From Rhizobiaceae bacterium (GTDB lineage: Bacteria; Pseudomonadota; Alphaproteobacteria; Rhizobiales; Rhizobiaceae), in contig JACMIV010000066.1 of NCBI GenBank assembly GCA_014380965.1, positions 1 through 15,739 on the forward strand: a DNA stretch of 15,739 bases, written 5' to 3'. Position 1 is the stretch's first letter. Every line of letters starts with the position of its first letter. The notes under the pieces were generated by a model. That model had not been told where the DNA came from, ran no database searches, and was given only the letters and a program-made list of their open reading frames with translations. This document shows, piece by piece, positions 14,837 to 15,739 of this stretch. The position numbers and the translations under genes are program-made.

Positions 14837-15712
14837 ATGTCAGCAAAGCACCCGATCATAGCGATCACCGGCTCTTCCGGCGCGGGCACGACGTCGGTGA
14901 AGCGCACCTTCGATCAGATCTTCCGCCGCGAGCATGTGGAAGCCGTCTACATCGAGGGTGACGCGTTCCACCGCTACGACCGCGCTTCGATGAAGGTGAA
15001 GATCGCCGAAGAAGAGGCGAAGGGAAACAAGCACTTCTCGCATTTCAGCCCCGAGGCGAACATCCTCGAGAAGCTGGAAGAGATATTCGAGGAATACGGT
15101 CGCAAAGGGAAGGGCGAGTCGCGCCACTACATCCACGACACGGACGAGGCCAAGATCTACGGAGCCGAGCCGGGCACGTTCAGCACCTGGCAGAAGTTCA
15201 CCGACGAAAGCGACCTGCTCTTCTACGAGGGCCTCCACGGCTGCGTGAAGACCGACAGCGTCGACCTCGCCAAACATGCCGACCTCAAGGTCGGCGTGGT
15301 TCCCGTCATCAACCTCGAATGGATCCAGAAGATCCACCGCGACAAGGCGACCCGAGGCTACTCAACCGAAGCGGTGATGGATGTCATACTCCGGCGTATG
15401 CCGGACTACGTTAAATACATCTGCCCGCAGTTCGCCCTGACCAACATCAACTTCCAGCGCGTGCCGATCGTCGATACGTCCGATCCGTTCATCGCGCGCT
15501 GGATCCCGACAGCCGACGAGTCGATGGTCGTCATTCGCTTCGCAAATCCAAGGGGTATAGACTTCCCCTATTTGCTCTCGATGATTCCCAATTCGTTCAT
15601 GTCGAGGGCGAATTCCATCGTGGCGCCGGGCAACAAGCTCGACCTCGCCATGCAACTGATCCTGACGCCGCTCATCCTGCAGCTCATCGAGCGCAAGCGC
15701 CGCGCGTCCTGA
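14837..15712 (+). CDS. cbbP: Phosphoribulokinase (CbbP), bacterial class I
   Basis: Phosphorylates ribulose 5-phosphate to RuBP, the CO2 acceptor of RuBisCO. The protein has 291 residues, about the size of the Rhodobacter sphaeroides enzyme, the model for the octameric, NADH-activated bacterial class. The P-loop is GSSGAGTTS (12-20), the lysine-free form typical of this class. Residues numbered as in the Rhodobacter enzyme are present: Asp42, His45, Arg49, His100, Glu131, His134, Lys165, Arg168, Asp169 and Arg173. All the usual catalytic and substrate-contact residues therefore seem intact. An in-frame ATG at 14798 is rejected, because GGAGGGG at 14824-14830 sits six bases before 14837 and the family N-terminus starts there. 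It follows cbbF in the same operon and precedes a third gene starting at 15732. Confidence 0.96.
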   Translation: MSAKHPIIAITGSSGAGTTSVKRTFDQIFRREHVEAVYIEGDAFHRYDRASMKVKIAEEEAKGNKHFSHFSPEANILEKLEEIFEEYGRKGKGESRHYIHDTDEAKIYGAEPGTFSTWQKFTDESDLLFYEGLHGCVKTDSVDLAKHADLKVGVVPVINLEWIQKIHRDKATRGYSTEAVMDVILRRMPDYVKYICPQFALTNINFQRVPIVDTSDPFIARWIPTADESMVVIRFANPRGIDFPYLLSMIPNSFMSRANSIVAPGNKLDLAMQLILTPLILQLIERKRRAS

Positions 15713-15731
15713 TATTCGAGAGGCACTACCG

Positions 15732-15739
15732 ATGTCCCA
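15732..15739 (+). CDS. Start of next cbb operon gene (probably transketolase cbbT), truncated
   Basis: An ATG at 15732-15734 follows a GAGAGG ribosome-binding site (15718-15723) with normal spacing, 19 bases after the cbbP stop. Only Met-Ser and part of a third codon are visible, so the identity cannot be read. In many alphaproteobacteria the order is cbbF-cbbP-cbbT-cbbA-cbbL-cbbS, which makes transketolase the most likely product. Confidence 0.35.

Noticed and set aside
1..15739. Mobile elements, CRISPR arrays, tRNA or rRNA genes
   Set aside because: I saw no transposase, integrase, regularly spaced repeats or RNA-gene hallmarks by eye. A covariance-model search was not possible.

Overview
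The window is a GC-rich stretch of a bacterial chromosome. It most likely comes from an alphaproteobacterium of the Hyphomicrobiales (rhizobial) type. The CbbR–cbbF–cbbP arrangement, the DUF2585 (UPF0314) protein, the HerA-like ATPase and the ParE/antitoxin pair all fit that group. A pigmented marine or surface genus such as those of the Aurantimonadaceae would suit, but that is an inference. I see no rRNA, tRNA, CRISPR array, transposase, integrase or phage gene.

Layout. (1) 2-1888: the end of a type 2 glycerate 2-kinase gene, then a D-lyxose ketol-isomerase, both on the + strand. (2) 2062-3585: a FtsK/HerA-superfamily ATPase with a C-terminal extension. (3) 3595-4112: a ParD-like/ParE toxin-antitoxin pair on the - strand. 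The toxin gene carries an in-frame amber stop at codon 61 of what would be a 93-residue protein. (4) 4188-4808: a DUF2585 membrane protein on the - strand. (5) 4906-9845: crtX-crtY-crtI-crtB on the + strand, with overlapping or touching reading frames. (6) 9879-11426: crtZ and crtE on the - strand, with crtE upstream of crtZ. (7) 11534-12613: a type 2 isopentenyl-diphosphate isomerase, divergent from crtE. (8) 12647-15739: cbbR on the - strand, divergent from cbbF-cbbP and the first codons of a third gene (probably cbbT).

How the genes work together. Idi-2 balances IPP and DMAPP. CrtE makes geranylgeranyl diphosphate, CrtB condenses two of these to phytoene, CrtI desaturates phytoene to lycopene, CrtY cyclises lycopene to beta-carotene, CrtZ hydroxylates it to zeaxanthin and CrtX glucosylates it. 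The cluster therefore encodes the whole route from C5 precursors to zeaxanthin (di)glucoside, a yellow pigment. No crtW ketolase is present. Beside it, CbbR probably controls cbbFP, which encode two key Calvin-cycle enzymes: fructose/sedoheptulose bisphosphatase and phosphoribulokinase. RuBisCO should lie further downstream, outside the window.

The most useful observations are the nonsense-interrupted ParE toxin, a perfect 17-bp inverted repeat (a candidate CbbR operator) with a matching promoter between cbbR and cbbF, a TGT-N12-ACA element of PpsR/CrtJ type in the crtE/idi divergent region, and a HerA-like ATPase with an unusual C-terminal extension. I did not find a clearly new multi-gene system. 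Most genes belong to recognisable families.
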